DNA of 48,748 nucleotides, taken from a virus. Positions 15,231-23,930 of this stretch are shown in pieces. Within the stretch, counting starts at the first letter, position 1, and each line of letters starts with the position of its first letter. A program made the translations under genes and the position numbers. The DNA lies in the IMG/VR virus record IMGVR_UViG_3300027980_000044, positions 1 through 48,748 of that record; one strand, written 5' to 3'. Below the pieces are notes generated by a model. It was not told the DNA's origin. It was given only the letters and a program-made list of their open reading frames with translations, and did no database searches.

Positions 15231-17173
15231 TAGTGTGTCTCCAACCAGTTTTTTCCAATGTCTGTGCTACCAGCGAGAGGACAGAAGATATTCAAGTCCA
15301 AACCAGCTTGCACAATTGAGTTACGTTGTATCTCTCCAAGTCTTTCAGCCATATCCAGAGAACCAGGACACTCTGTCTGCCATTCATCGTGGACGAAATC
15401 CACTTGCTTGTAGAGAATCTTCTCTTCGTCAGCCCATTTACGCCACAGTCGGTTAGCGTGTTTCATAACGATTGCTTCCCCGTTCTGTAGATAACCTGCC
15501 AACATCAAGTGTTCACTGTTTTGAACAACTTTACGTCCGTCAAGACCCTCGAAGTAGCCCCTACGAGCATCGCGAGGGATAAGCCCTGTCTTCAGTTTCT
15601 TGAGTTTAGGAAGACTCTCAAGGAAGTTATACTCAGCCTCCTTTGCTTTCTTGTTGGTGGTTCTTAGGTTACGAGCCATCAAGGCTGTCCCTGAACCCAG
15701 GAGCCAACTGTAAATGAAAGTCTTGGCGTCATCCCGTGTGATGTGGTCAAGAGCCAAAGCTTTTTTGTTTACATTGTGAATATCCGTCAGGTCTTCTTTA
15801 CGACCAGAGTGGATAGCGTGGGCATACTCCTCATCTTTCATGTAGTGAGCAAGGATACGAAGCTGGATACCTTCAGCATCTGTGCCGACAAGGTACTTGT
15901 CCTCGTCTACGCACCAAAGGGATCGTAGTGTCGCATCGTACTCTTTCTTGATTTCTTTAACTGCGTTGTCTACTTGACCGTGGAAAGGGCTGAAGACGTT
16001 AGCTTGATTAGGGGCAGAGTGAGACATCCGATGAGTCCAAGCTCCGATGTTCCAGAACTTACCGTGGATACGGCCATCCTCTTGGACACAACCTAGCCAC
16101 TCCTCAAGGGAGGAACGACGTCCTTCTAGGGTCAGCCACTGAGCAAGAAGTTTAGCCCCTTCAGGAGCGCTGTCAGGGACTGTCTGAAGGTTTGTCTCGT
16201 CTACCTTCCATCCGTAATACTCGAAGTACTCCTTCTTGTCTTGGTAGGCTTCAGGCGTCATCAAGGTTTTACCCCACATATCCCCGGGTTTACACCGACC
16301 AAACTTTTGGTGTGTCTTTGTCTTGACCACTGGTTCCCAACCAGCTTCCCATAGTTTGTCGATACGGTGCTTAGTACTACCCGGGTTGAATGTTTCGTAG
16401 TCGTAACATACTAGCTCAGTCCCCTCAAGTTTTGTCTTGGGGTAACGTCCCATAGCATTCTCAGTGGTACTGTAGAAAGAACCATCTTGTTTGATCCGGA
16501 ACTGGACACGATTAACCTCGGTCAACCACGGAGGCCAACACTCTTGGAACTTAGCTTCGAGTTTCGCCATTCGCTCCTTAATAGAAGACAGGAGTTCTTC
16601 GGCTTTCTCTTTGTTAAACTTGAAGCCATTCTTCGACATATCCTCGTTGATGAGAACCATGTCGTGTTCTAGTCGCATAGCTTCCTTCCAAGCGTCATCG
16701 TGGATGTAACGCTCGTACATCTTGTAGATGCGCTCGTTAACTACAACGTCTTGGACACAGTAGTTCACCATCTCCAGAGAGAGTTTAGAGAAGTCATTGA
16801 AGACAGTCTTAGGAACCCCTAGGTACTGACCAAGTTCAGCCAAAGAATGAGTGGAAAAACCAGAATAGTTAACCAAACGGGAAACAACAAAGGTATCCAC
16901 CACCTTAGACTCTTCAATGCCGGCTCCAAGCACACGGTTAACAACAGGAACGTCGAAAGACAAACCATTATGGGCCACCCAGAGATCGACATCAGGAACA
17001 AAGCTAACAAAGTCATCGAAAGTACCCACCCAGTTGGAGTGGATCTTCACATCAGACCAGACTTTTGTTTCTTTGTCTAACTCTTTTGTGACGATACACC
17101 AAATTGTGTTAACCCCCCGGTGTCCTTCCCGGGGGATCAACTCTGTTTCGATATCAAAGATGATTATCTTCAT
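15230..17173 (-). CDS. DNA polymerase, family A (T7 gp5-like)
   Basis: A 647-residue replicative polymerase with an intact 3'-5' proofreading domain: FDIETE at 5-10, VAHNGLSFD near 66 and YCVQDV near 137. Polymerase motif A is DAEGIQLRILAHY near 428, motif B is RDDAKTFIYSWLLGSG near 480 and motif C is VHDEWQ near 600. Four residues after the motif B Lys is Tyr, as in T7 polymerase; this position (E. coli Phe762) is thought to correlate with lytic phages when Phe or Tyr. There is no 5'-3' exonuclease domain; the separate Cas4-like exonuclease may cover that need. Confidence 0.96.
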   Translation of the reverse strand: MKIIIFDIETELIPREGHRGVNTIWCIVTKELDKETKVWSDVKIHSNWVGTFDDFVSFVPDVDLWVAHNGLSFDVPVVNRVLGAGIEESKVVDTFVVSRLVNYSGFSTHSLAELGQYLGVPKTVFNDFSKLSLEMVNYCVQDVVVNERIYKMYERYIHDDAWKEAMRLEHDMVLINEDMSKNGFKFNKEKAEELLSSIKERMAKLEAKFQECWPPWLTEVNRVQFRIKQDGSFYSTTENAMGRYPKTKLEGTELVCYDYETFNPGSTKHRIDKLWEAGWEPVVKTKTHQKFGRCKPGDMWGKTLMTPEAYQDKKEYFEYYGWKVDETNLQTVPDSAPEGAKLLAQWLTLEGRRSSLEEWLGCVQEDGRIHGKFWNIGAWTHRMSHSAPNQANVFSPFHGQVDNAVKEIKKEYDATLRSLWCVDEDKYLVGTDAEGIQLRILAHYMKDEEYAHAIHSGRKEDLTDIHNVNKKALALDHITRDDAKTFIYSWLLGSGTALMARNLRTTNKKAKEAEYNFLESLPKLKKLKTGLIPRDARRGYFEGLDGRKVVQNSEHLMLAGYLQNGEAIVMKHANRLWRKWADEEKILYKQVDFVHDEWQTECPGSLDMAERLGEIQRNSIVQAGLDLNIFCPLAGSTDIGKNWLETH

Positions 17174-17192
17174 CTATTCTCCCGTCCAAATC

Positions 17193-17555
17193 TTACCAAG
17201 GCGTCCCCGTCACTTCATACTCTTCCTCTGACGGCATACTGTCGATGTTCTGGTCGGCCCAGAGACAATACTCATACAAAGTACTTGAAACTACTTCACT
17301 CTCGTAGCATTCTCCGAAATCAGACTCAAGGGAATGGGAACCCCAGATGAAAGAATGGTCAAGGAGATCTGGATCAAAGGACCCACCCACACAGGCATCC
17401 AGTACGTCTTGGATGAGTTCTCGGAGACTACCACAGTCAGTGATCTCACCCGGCCAACACCGGTACACCTCTGCCAAACTAATCTTTTCTTTCGGAGGCA
17501 CAGAAGGTTCTTTTCCTTCTACTTTACAGACGAACTTTACAAAACCTTTAGCCAT
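17193..17555 (-). CDS. KGFVxF-family small protein (paralogue A)
   Basis: A 120-residue protein of unknown function. Its start MAKGFVKFVCKVEGKEPSV lines up with the protein encoded at 26583-26906 (KGFV.F..K..G.EP.VP....SL). A second shared region is a LLDHSFIWGSHS segment near residue 66, matching LL..GF.W.S in the others. The body is acidic and contains five Cys. The family members may be substrates or partners of the peptide-ligase module (inference). It starts just before the end of the 17555 gene. Confidence 0.78.
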   Translation of the reverse strand: MAKGFVKFVCKVEGKEPSVPPKEKISLAEVYRCWPGEITDCGSLRELIQDVLDACVGGSFDPDLLDHSFIWGSHSLESDFGECYESEVVSSTLYEYCLWADQNIDSMPSEEEYEVTGTPW

Positions 17556-18151
17556 TAGATTTTCTCTGATTGGAGACGGGAACCTTCGATTTCTTTTGTT
17601 GCTCGGTGAGACTTAGTGTCTACTTGAACGACACGGGCAAGACCAGACGTGTTCTCAACGAACACAAAGTCACCAACTTGAAGGTTACGTTTGCTGTTGA
17701 AGTAGTGGCAGGTCGTCTGACTCCCCTGTACAAACCGAACACCGATGGTGTAGGGCATGACTTTTTCAATCTCGTGACGTTCCACAGTGAGAATCGACCC
17801 TGTGTTCTTGACCTCGAAGACAACCTTACCTTGTGAGTTTGTCGCGAGTGGGTAGCCGTATACGTCACGGCCTTTGAGTTGGTGAAGACTTTTATCCATT
17901 TTGTTTTCCTCTTCTTTGATTTTGACTACTTTTTGGTGAAATGGGATCTTATAGCTCACACCACCACTAGACTTAGCGTAGATTTCCTCAGTGTAAAAAG
18001 ACATTGAGGTTACTGTGTACGAAGCGGTGCCAGACGGATACCTGAAACAATCTCCTACATTTAGACAGCCAACTGGAATTTTTTTCTCATGAGAGGGGGT
18101 GGCGTAGCACATGATTCCAGTGGATGTTTTGAGACACGTATTTTTAGTCAT
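17555..18151 (-). CDS. Double SH3-like small protein
   Basis: A 198-residue product from ATG 18151 (MTKNTCLKTSTG). It holds two small beta-barrel-like modules: LNVGDCFRYPSG near residue 30 and LQVGDFVFVENTSGLARVVQV near 155. An internal ATG at 17899 with GAGGAAA before it (MDKSLHQLKGRDV) could give a separate C-terminal protein of 114 residues. The C-terminal module resembles SH3-like or PriA N-terminal-like phage domains. Function unknown; the longer frame from 18199 is not needed since it would lie across the primase gene. Confidence 0.7.
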   Translation of the reverse strand: MTKNTCLKTSTGIMCYATPSHEKKIPVGCLNVGDCFRYPSGTASYTVTSMSFYTEEIYAKSSGGVSYKIPFHQKVVKIKEEENKMDKSLHQLKGRDVYGYPLATNSQGKVVFEVKNTGSILTVERHEIEKVMPYTIGVRFVQGSQTTCHYFNSKRNLQVGDFVFVENTSGLARVVQVDTKSHRATKEIEGSRLQSEKI

Positions 18152-19715
18152 ACGACTTCTCCTCGAGTGTAAAGGTGGCAGGATCAAACATGAGTTCACC
18201 AGCGAAACCAGTGTTACCCACAGGACGATTTTTCAGGATAGTGAGTGCGGTCGTGTTTCGCATCTCGTCGTCCATAGCTTGTTTGTCTCGCTCAAGTTTG
18301 ACAACAACACCAGCCCTCTTACCGATCATTCGGCAATCACGGATCTGTCCATCGTCATTCTCGTGGGCGATAGAGATAACACCCACACCAAGTTCTGAGC
18401 AGAGACGAGCCATCTTAGTGGACAACTGAGACAACCAAGACTCAAGAGAAGAGTCGTCCTGTCGACTATACCCAAGGTCTTGGATAGGCTCGAAGAAGAC
18501 ATACTTGACCCCACAAACTTCAGAGAAATACCTGATCTGATCAAGGATATTCTCAGGATCGTCGTCTACACCGAGTGTGAACTGGTAGAAGTTCTCCCGT
18601 TCAGTGAATGAACGGATGGCTTCCATAACTTCTTCTTCAGGAACTCCTTTGTAACTTGGAAGGTAGACAATCTCTTCCTCTCCTTCGTCGTTGACTTCGA
18701 CTTTAGTGTCCTGAAGGGTTACGTCCTTCTTGAGTACATAGGAAGCAAGGCCGAGCAGACTCCGCTTCTTTGTCTCTTCAAGGTGCATAACCGCAATAGG
18801 TACAGTCGGGTGTTCGGAGAGAATTGTGTACTCGAGTTTACGCATGAACTCTGTCTTGCCGATACCCTCAGGTGCTTGGAAGAGAGTCCAGTACCCTTGG
18901 AACAAACCCAAAGCTTTTTCGTCAAAGTCTTTGATACCTGTTGGAAGGTACATCGAGCCTTTGTCGTCTTTGAGAATCTTCTCAAATTGCTCTGGTGTGT
19001 TGAAGATGTTCTCAGGTACGTACTTCTTCCGGTTGATCCAAGCGTATAGGAAGTCACTCCCGTCACCGTTAGTTAGGTAATCGTTTGGATCTTTGTGTTT
19101 GGTCATATTGACACGATAACACTTGTTAGGAAATGTCCGACTGAATACCTCAGCAGCAGCATTGCCCGCATCATCGCTGTCTGTGGCAAGTACGATAGTC
19201 TCGAAGGCGTCGATGTACTCGCGGCACACAGGATTCTTCAAGACTTGTTTAGCACTACCACCAGCCATACCAACAACAGGGTATCGTTTACCCAACATTT
19301 GGTAAGCTGAAGGAACATCGTCCTCACCTTCAACGATAGTCAAGACCTTAGAGCTACCGGCGTTGAACTTGTCCATACCGAAGAGCATGTTGTTCTTGAA
19401 GCCTTTGTTCTGTGTGAAGTCCTTAGGCAGCACACGAGTCTTCGGCATGTGTGGGTAAGGATAAACCCGATTGAAGTCTTTCCCACTGACTACACCAGTA
19501 AGAATACCGTAGAACTCAACAACATCTTTGTCAATAGAGCGGTATCCTTTGATTTCAAGGTCGATAGACTCTTCGTCAACTTTTGGAGCTGACTTTTTCT
19601 TTGTTGTCGTTGATCCGCAACTATGGCAGAACCAACCTCCGTCCTCAAAGACAGTCAGACACCCATCGTGCCCACAACTAGGACAAGACTTGTGTGTGTC
19701 TACAGGATCACTCAT
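18144..19715 (-). CDS. Primase-helicase (T7 gp4-like)
   Basis: A 523-residue bifunctional protein that makes primers and unwinds DNA at the fork. The N-terminal zinc finger is CPSCGHDGC...CHSCGS (residues 10-36). The Toprim primase core has IVEGEDDVPSAYQM near 108 and VLATDSDDAG near 157. The RecA-like helicase has Walker A EGIGKTEF near 285 and ISIAHENDD near 451. T7-like architecture in length and order. Its start lies two bases after the small zinc protein's stop, and its end overlaps the next gene. Confidence 0.95.
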   Translation of the reverse strand: MSDPVDTHKSCPSCGHDGCLTVFEDGGWFCHSCGSTTTKKKSAPKVDEESIDLEIKGYRSIDKDVVEFYGILTGVVSGKDFNRVYPYPHMPKTRVLPKDFTQNKGFKNNMLFGMDKFNAGSSKVLTIVEGEDDVPSAYQMLGKRYPVVGMAGGSAKQVLKNPVCREYIDAFETIVLATDSDDAGNAAAEVFSRTFPNKCYRVNMTKHKDPNDYLTNGDGSDFLYAWINRKKYVPENIFNTPEQFEKILKDDKGSMYLPTGIKDFDEKALGLFQGYWTLFQAPEGIGKTEFMRKLEYTILSEHPTVPIAVMHLEETKKRSLLGLASYVLKKDVTLQDTKVEVNDEGEEEIVYLPSYKGVPEEEVMEAIRSFTERENFYQFTLGVDDDPENILDQIRYFSEVCGVKYVFFEPIQDLGYSRQDDSSLESWLSQLSTKMARLCSELGVGVISIAHENDDGQIRDCRMIGKRAGVVVKLERDKQAMDDEMRNTTALTILKNRPVGNTGFAGELMFDPATFTLEEKSYD

Positions 19716-19717
19716 TT

Positions 19718-19900
19718 CTACCCTTTCGTTAGATTCTTTATTTCATTCTCGTCTTCACCCAAGATAATTCTCTGAACGTCCCCCAAGGTAAAGTCCTTGC
19801 CTATTGTGGTGTAAATAACTTCGAGGCAATCCTGACAGTAGACGTCCACAGGTGGGTCGTACATCAGAGCGCCCGGTCGGTCGCAACACTTGCATCTCAA
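19718..19900 (-). CDS. Small zinc-finger-like protein
   Basis: A 60-residue protein with CKCC near the start and CQDC near residue 22, a likely zinc knuckle, then an acidic helical tail. It starts with TTG that overlaps the upstream TGA as TTGA, a pattern seen elsewhere in this block. Placed directly upstream of primase-helicase; function unknown. Confidence 0.65.
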   Translation of the reverse strand: MRCKCCDRPGALMYDPPVDVYCQDCLEVIYTTIGKDFTLGDVQRIILGEDENEIKNLTKG

Positions 19901-20163
19901 TGTTCTGTTCCTTTGATGATAGTAGTCTCCTTCTCTTTGAAGAACCGTGCAATTCCTTTGAGGTTTTCCATTGGGTCTGCCTTTTTGAAAATACGTCTAA
20001 AAGAGTACTGGAATGCCCCTCTAATAGGCGTACCAGAAAACGTAGGGTCAATAGCTTGAACAACGCTGGTTTCACCTACTTCTAGAACCTTGAACTTTTC
20101 ACCAGCAGTACTCTCTACAATATCACCAACTTCAGCCCCGAGTTTTTGGAGTGACGTACCCAT
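19897..20163 (-). CDS. SH3-like small protein with C-terminal KGxARFFK motif
   Basis: An 88-residue protein from ATG 20163. Residues 8-30 read as a small beta barrel (LGAEVGDIVESTAGEKFKVL). Near the C-terminus is LKGIARFFKEKE, almost the same as LKGVARFFKGKD at the end of the next gene upstream and related to the KGFVxF starts of the paralogue family. The motif may be a docking or modification site. The 20199 start would lie inside the upstream gene and is rejected. Confidence 0.72.
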   Translation of the reverse strand: MGTSLQKLGAEVGDIVESTAGEKFKVLEVGETSVVQAIDPTFSGTPIRGAFQYSFRRIFKKADPMENLKGIARFFKEKETTIIKGTEH

Positions 20164-20164
20164 C

Positions 20165-20428
20165 CTATAGATCCTTTCCTTTGAAGAAACGAGCAACACC
20201 TTTGAGGTGCTTGTGACTCTTTTTCAGAGGTTTGAATTCTCTCAGGAGAAAAGAGTGGTCCCACAAACCGCAGTTTACACCATCCTTAGAGAGGCTAGCG
20301 GAGACCAGGTTTGTCCGGTAAACAGTGAAGACGGCCCCGGGTACGTATTTAGACGAGAGCCCCCGGTCACTGGATACAAACTCGATTTCATCACCTACCT
20401 TAAGGTCGTCTGTCCAATTCCTATCCAT
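20165..20428 (-). CDS. SH3-like small protein ending in KGVARFFK
   Basis: An 87-residue protein from ATG 20428, which overlaps the TAG of the upstream gene. It has an LKVGDEIEFVSSDRG barrel-like strand pair near residue 9 and ends HLKGVARFFKGKDL. The ending matches that of the neighbouring 19897 gene, so the two look like a duplicated pair. Function unknown. Confidence 0.75.
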   Translation of the reverse strand: MDRNWTDDLKVGDEIEFVSSDRGLSSKYVPGAVFTVYRTNLVSASLSKDGVNCGLWDHSFLLREFKPLKKSHKHLKGVARFFKGKDL

Positions 20429-21053
20429 TGTATCCTCCGTAGCTGTAGAATTTCTCATCCGAGTACATCGGAGAAAAGTCCAGATGAGGTTTGATCTTGT
20501 ACGCCATATCATGAGACACGAAATCAAAGAGTTCGTCCATCTCGTTGAACCACGTGTAAGCCTGTGTGGTCGGGCTGTTGGGGTCCAAAGAACGGACCTT
20601 AACATCAATGAGGCTGCGTTCCCAACTGTACCCATTGTCGTAGTACTCATCGAGAAGGTGGAGAACCTCAAGACTCACCTCACAGACACGGCCCTTGACT
20701 GGTTTGAGGTCACTGATGAAGTAATCAGGAAGGTCGACGTACTCAAGATCGAAAGGATCTTCCAGACATGCCGCAGGGTATGGGTTCGTGTGATCTCCCT
20801 TGATGTTATACCAAGGCAGGTACTCGTGTGCAGTGCAGGCCGCATGGTGAAGGCCACGGTACCCGTCGATACACTGTTGGTTTGTCAGGTCAAGATTGGC
20901 CTTCATGGCCGAGAACTCTTGGTTATCGTCCCACAGGAAGATCTTGATGGGCTCGTTGTTGAAACGAAGAACAGGAGCATCGTAGGTACGAGACTCGTTA
21001 AGGTTTGTCCGGATGATATCCAGAAGATTTGGTTTCTTCACAGTTTTAGCCAT
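20421..21053 (-). CDS. Divergent gamma-glutamylcyclotransferase-like protein
   Basis: A 210-residue protein. The middle (about 116-150) reads VKGRVCEVSLEVLHLLDEYY then YSWERSLIDVKV, which follows the G.V..(S).E....LD......Y.R..I.V pattern of the gamma-glutamylcyclotransferase/AIG2 fold and parallels the protein at 23376-23894. The usual YGTLR loop appears replaced by IFLWDDNQEF and the usual catalytic Glu is not obvious, so it may be an inactive or altered member. It is encoded directly after the glutamine amidotransferase, with one-base overlap. The family call is by eye and needs structure comparison. Confidence 0.5.
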   Translation of the reverse strand: MAKTVKKPNLLDIIRTNLNESRTYDAPVLRFNNEPIKIFLWDDNQEFSAMKANLDLTNQQCIDGYRGLHHAACTAHEYLPWYNIKGDHTNPYPAACLEDPFDLEYVDLPDYFISDLKPVKGRVCEVSLEVLHLLDEYYDNGYSWERSLIDVKVRSLDPNSPTTQAYTWFNEMDELFDFVSHDMAYKIKPHLDFSPMYSDEKFYSYGGYNG

Positions 21054-22012
21054 TAGCTTTCGCTTCCTTCTTGCTTCACCTTGTTCAAAGCAGTGATAAG
21101 ACGTTGACGTTCATTCGTCAGGTATTGTGCCTTCTTGTGAAGAAGGTAGTTGCTCTCGATCAACTCTTTGATGAGCAGTGTTGCATTCTCTGCGTCATTC
21201 CCTGAATTAATGATAGCATCCAGAGTCTCATCTGTAAAGAGGTGAACATCACGGATACTGTTGAGATTGAACTTCTCAGTGAACCGTCGTGTTTGACTGT
21301 CCTTCGCGTACCCTTTCGGGATAGGTCGAGTCGATGAAGTTTTCGTAGAGGAGACCCCCGAAGAATTCCCACCATGAATCACTTTCGGGGGGTTGTACTT
21401 TTTTACGCGGTGACTCGGATTGAAGGAGTAGGTATTGGAGTAGTACCAGCCTTCTTCCTTTTTACCACCGTTGCCCTCCTCGTTACACAATAGAGAGTTG
21501 CCTTCGCTGTCAAAGAAAGTCAGGACACTTGCAGCAGAGAGTTGATCCTCCAAAAGCTCTTTCACAAAAGGATCGGAAAGAAGTTCCTCGGGTTCCATAC
21601 CCTTCACCAGACGCTTGAAGAGAGGACGCACATAGGTACGAACAAAGTTCCGTGTGTCACTCTCATCGCCAGCAGCTTTGAGCTTGTAGCGGTTAAGTGT
21701 ACCGTTGTGACACATACGGAGGTCAATGCCATCCGTCTTCTTCTCAAGGATAGGGAACGGGTGAGCATTCCGGAGGTTTGTCGCCCCTGCAGTGGTATAC
21801 CGCAGGTGAAGCATCAAATCCTTGTCAATCAGTTCCTCGTTCACCAAACGGTAAAGGCTCTCAGGGTCAGGTTCTTCAGGGGAACGAATGACCTCAAGGC
21901 CCTTGTCACCTTGGAAAGCAAGCCCGTACCCATCAGGATTGTTCAGGATAGCGCTCTTGAACTTGTCAAAAGGAATCTCGAAGTTGGGTTTACGTTGGAT
22001 GATGAGACACAT
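21053..22012 (-). CDS. Class II glutamine amidotransferase
   Basis: A 319-residue protein whose second residue is Cys (MCLIIQRK), the N-terminal nucleophile of the Ntn-hydrolase amidotransferases. Further family marks are NPDGYGLAF near 25, MLHLRYTTAG near 86 with RNAHPF after it, CHNGTL near 118 and SDTRNF near 134. It would release ammonia from glutamine, or act on a gamma-glutamyl amide. There is no synthetase domain; the ligases are separate genes next to it. The C-terminal 130 residues are a variable tail with coiled-coil-like ends. Part of the peptide-ligase module. Confidence 0.92.
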   Translation of the reverse strand: MCLIIQRKPNFEIPFDKFKSAILNNPDGYGLAFQGDKGLEVIRSPEEPDPESLYRLVNEELIDKDLMLHLRYTTAGATNLRNAHPFPILEKKTDGIDLRMCHNGTLNRYKLKAAGDESDTRNFVRTYVRPLFKRLVKGMEPEELLSDPFVKELLEDQLSAASVLTFFDSEGNSLLCNEEGNGGKKEEGWYYSNTYSFNPSHRVKKYNPPKVIHGGNSSGVSSTKTSSTRPIPKGYAKDSQTRRFTEKFNLNSIRDVHLFTDETLDAIINSGNDAENATLLIKELIESNYLLHKKAQYLTNERQRLITALNKVKQEGSES

Positions 22013-22014
22013 GG

Positions 22015-23358
22015 TTAGGCTTTCTGGAACAGGTTGAGAAGGGAGGAGTACTTGTGGTCATTCTTGATGACGTACTCTTTGAAGTTTTCGATGAAGGAAC
22101 GACCGAAGCAACGAACACCGATACGGTCAGTAAACTCAAAGATAGCATCGACGTGGTCGAGACAGCGAATGATGTGGTCAACGTCGAAGATGCCTTGGAA
22201 GAGACGAACTTCAACAGTCGGACCAGAGCTGAAGTGACACACAGACCGCCCCGAAGTGTGGATAGTACGCTTCAAGCGACGAGCCAAAGTGTAGCCCTCG
22301 TAGTTGCGGTCGATCTGACAGTACTGGTTGCCCCGGTAGTCTTTCCGACGAGACACTTCTGTGAAGTGATCAACGGAAGTCTTGTCCCACTGGTTCCAAG
22401 CAGCAACAAACTTACGGCTGTGGAAGTGGCTCAGGAAGTGGCTACGAGACACGTGGATGTGAATACCGTTGTTCAGGTCGTCAGAACAGTCGAACACGTC
22501 GGAGATATTCATGTCACGTTTGGCGCACAGAGTCTGGAGCTTCTCGAAGAAAATCTTCCAGTTCTGACGAAGGTAACGGCGAGAACAAGGAACAGTGACG
22601 ATCTCTATTTTGTTACGGTAACAACCCGACACAGAAGAGTCACTCTTGAAGATGAAGAAAGGTTCCTGAACAGGTTCAACCTCGCAGACGATACGTTGAA
22701 TTTCCTTGGTGGAAAGCTTCGTGCTGACTTCAACTTCCATGCCATACTGTGTCACTTCGTTCTTGCTCTCACGAGAAAGAGTCCGGAAGAAACCAAAAGC
22801 TTCGGGTTCCATCTTGAAGCTGTAGTTGTGAAGTTTGGTCCACTTAGAGTGGATTCCTGTCGTATCCACCGAGTCGACCGGGTGTGAAGACGTCGGACTT
22901 GCGTCAATGTAGCCACCCCAACCGAAACTCAAGAGGAAAGCAGGTTTAATGGCATCCTCTTGTTCGTCGTCCACAAGGAGGATAGGTACACCATCACCCG
23001 AGGAGCGAGAAGTGTTTCGATGAAGCTGGAAAGGATGGTCACTGAGGACGATGTAGGACGAAAGCCAATCCCGGTCGACTGTGCTGATATCGTCACGTTC
23101 AAACCAACGGCGGATCCAATCACGGGAAGACACAGTGAGTTGAGGGAAAAGTGCGTCACGGTTTGCCATCCACCAGTCGAGAACCGCTGCTTTTGTCTGG
23201 AAACCCATCTGTTCGATAGTGAACCGTGGGTCGTAGAAACCGTGGACGTAGAAAGTCACTTCTTTCCCGGTGTGGTCCACAAAGAAGTAGCTCCGAGCGT
23301 TACCCGGTACCTCAAAAGTGTAGATTGCGTCTTCAGCTTCAAAAGTTACGTGTGGCAT
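22015..23358 (-). CDS. Amidoligase_2-type COOH-NH2 ligase
   Basis: A 447-residue protein of the glutamine-synthetase-fold amidoligase family. Marks: YGMEVEVS near 201 (metal-binding Glu pair), NNGIHIHVSRS near 302, the RxxYxx segment with YRGNQYCQ near 336, and TVEVRLFQG near 375. Such enzymes join a carboxylate to an amine with ATP. The first 180 residues are a beta-rich extension of unknown role. It lies between the amidotransferase and cyclotransferase genes, the arrangement described for predicted peptide-tagging systems (Iyer, Aravind and colleagues, recalled). Confidence 0.85.
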   Translation of the reverse strand: MPHVTFEAEDAIYTFEVPGNARSYFFVDHTGKEVTFYVHGFYDPRFTIEQMGFQTKAAVLDWWMANRDALFPQLTVSSRDWIRRWFERDDISTVDRDWLSSYIVLSDHPFQLHRNTSRSSGDGVPILLVDDEQEDAIKPAFLLSFGWGGYIDASPTSSHPVDSVDTTGIHSKWTKLHNYSFKMEPEAFGFFRTLSRESKNEVTQYGMEVEVSTKLSTKEIQRIVCEVEPVQEPFFIFKSDSSVSGCYRNKIEIVTVPCSRRYLRQNWKIFFEKLQTLCAKRDMNISDVFDCSDDLNNGIHIHVSRSHFLSHFHSRKFVAAWNQWDKTSVDHFTEVSRRKDYRGNQYCQIDRNYEGYTLARRLKRTIHTSGRSVCHFSSGPTVEVRLFQGIFDVDHIIRCLDHVDAIFEFTDRIGVRCFGRSFIENFKEYVIKNDHKYSSLLNLFQKA

Positions 23359-23375
23359 GTCAGTAGTCTCTCTAT

Positions 23376-23894
23376 CTAAGGTTTCTTGTTCAGATTCAGA
23401 GTCGAAGTCCAGTCGAACTCTTCTTTGTCGTTAAGACCAACAGGTCTGGTGTAGCGAAGGGAGGAGGAGTTGAGTTGAAGGTAAATCCAACACTCGTGTT
23501 CGTTACCCTCGTTGTCGAGAGTAATGATAGTAGTCCGGGTGTAGTGATCCGGGTGTCCTTCGAGAATGTCCAGCTCCCAGAAGCAATCCTCATTGGGGAT
23601 AGACCAGACGTCACCACGGACAGGGTTGAACAACTCGTCTACCGTGTAGGCGTGTGGGAACTCCTCACAGACTGTCTCTTTTGTGTAGACGTAGGGGCAA
23701 CCTACGTTACGCATCAGGTAAGGCTCCTGAGTCACGAAGGAACCCATGTGAGTGGCACCATGTCCGGTAAGGATACGGGAGTTACCGAACCCTTTACGGA
23801 GTGTGCCATAGGTAAAGACAAGACCACACTTGTTGATCTCATTCTTGTAATCTTCCCTTTGTTCAGGGCTAAGACTCATTTGGAAGTATCTCAT
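23376..23894 (-). CDS. Gamma-glutamylcyclotransferase (AIG2-like)
   Basis: A 172-residue protein with the substrate loop FTYGTLRKGFGNS near residues 28-40 and a catalytic-Glu segment WELDILEGHPDHYTR near 106-120. The fold releases 5-oxoproline from gamma-glutamyl amines or peptides; here it could trim or reset products of the neighbouring ligases. The ATG lies just left of the rightward promoter at 23902. Seventeen bases separate it from the amidoligase gene. Confidence 0.9.
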   Translation of the reverse strand: MRYFQMSLSPEQREDYKNEINKCGLVFTYGTLRKGFGNSRILTGHGATHMGSFVTQEPYLMRNVGCPYVYTKETVCEEFPHAYTVDELFNPVRGDVWSIPNEDCFWELDILEGHPDHYTRTTIITLDNEGNEHECWIYLQLNSSSLRYTRPVGLNDKEEFDWTSTLNLNKKP

Positions 23895-23901
23895 TTTTCT
23901 C

Positions 23902-23930
23902 TTGACAACCTCTCGATTAAAGGTTAAAAT
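23902..23930 (+). promoter_or_regulatory. Sigma70-type promoter pointing against the operon
   Basis: TTGACA at 23902-23907 and TAAAAT at 23925-23930 with a 17-base spacer, on the + strand. Every nearby gene is on the minus strand, so a transcript from here would be antisense to the ATP-grasp part of the ligase module. The sequence after the -10 box is the same element as at 1471-1501. Confidence 0.65.

Noticed and set aside
20325-21056. Plus-strand frame of 243 residues
   Set aside because: Antisense to the cyclotransferase-like gene; composition is that of a shadow frame.
22054-22887. Plus-strand frame of 277 residues
   Set aside because: Antisense to the amidoligase, whose family marks are clear on the other strand.
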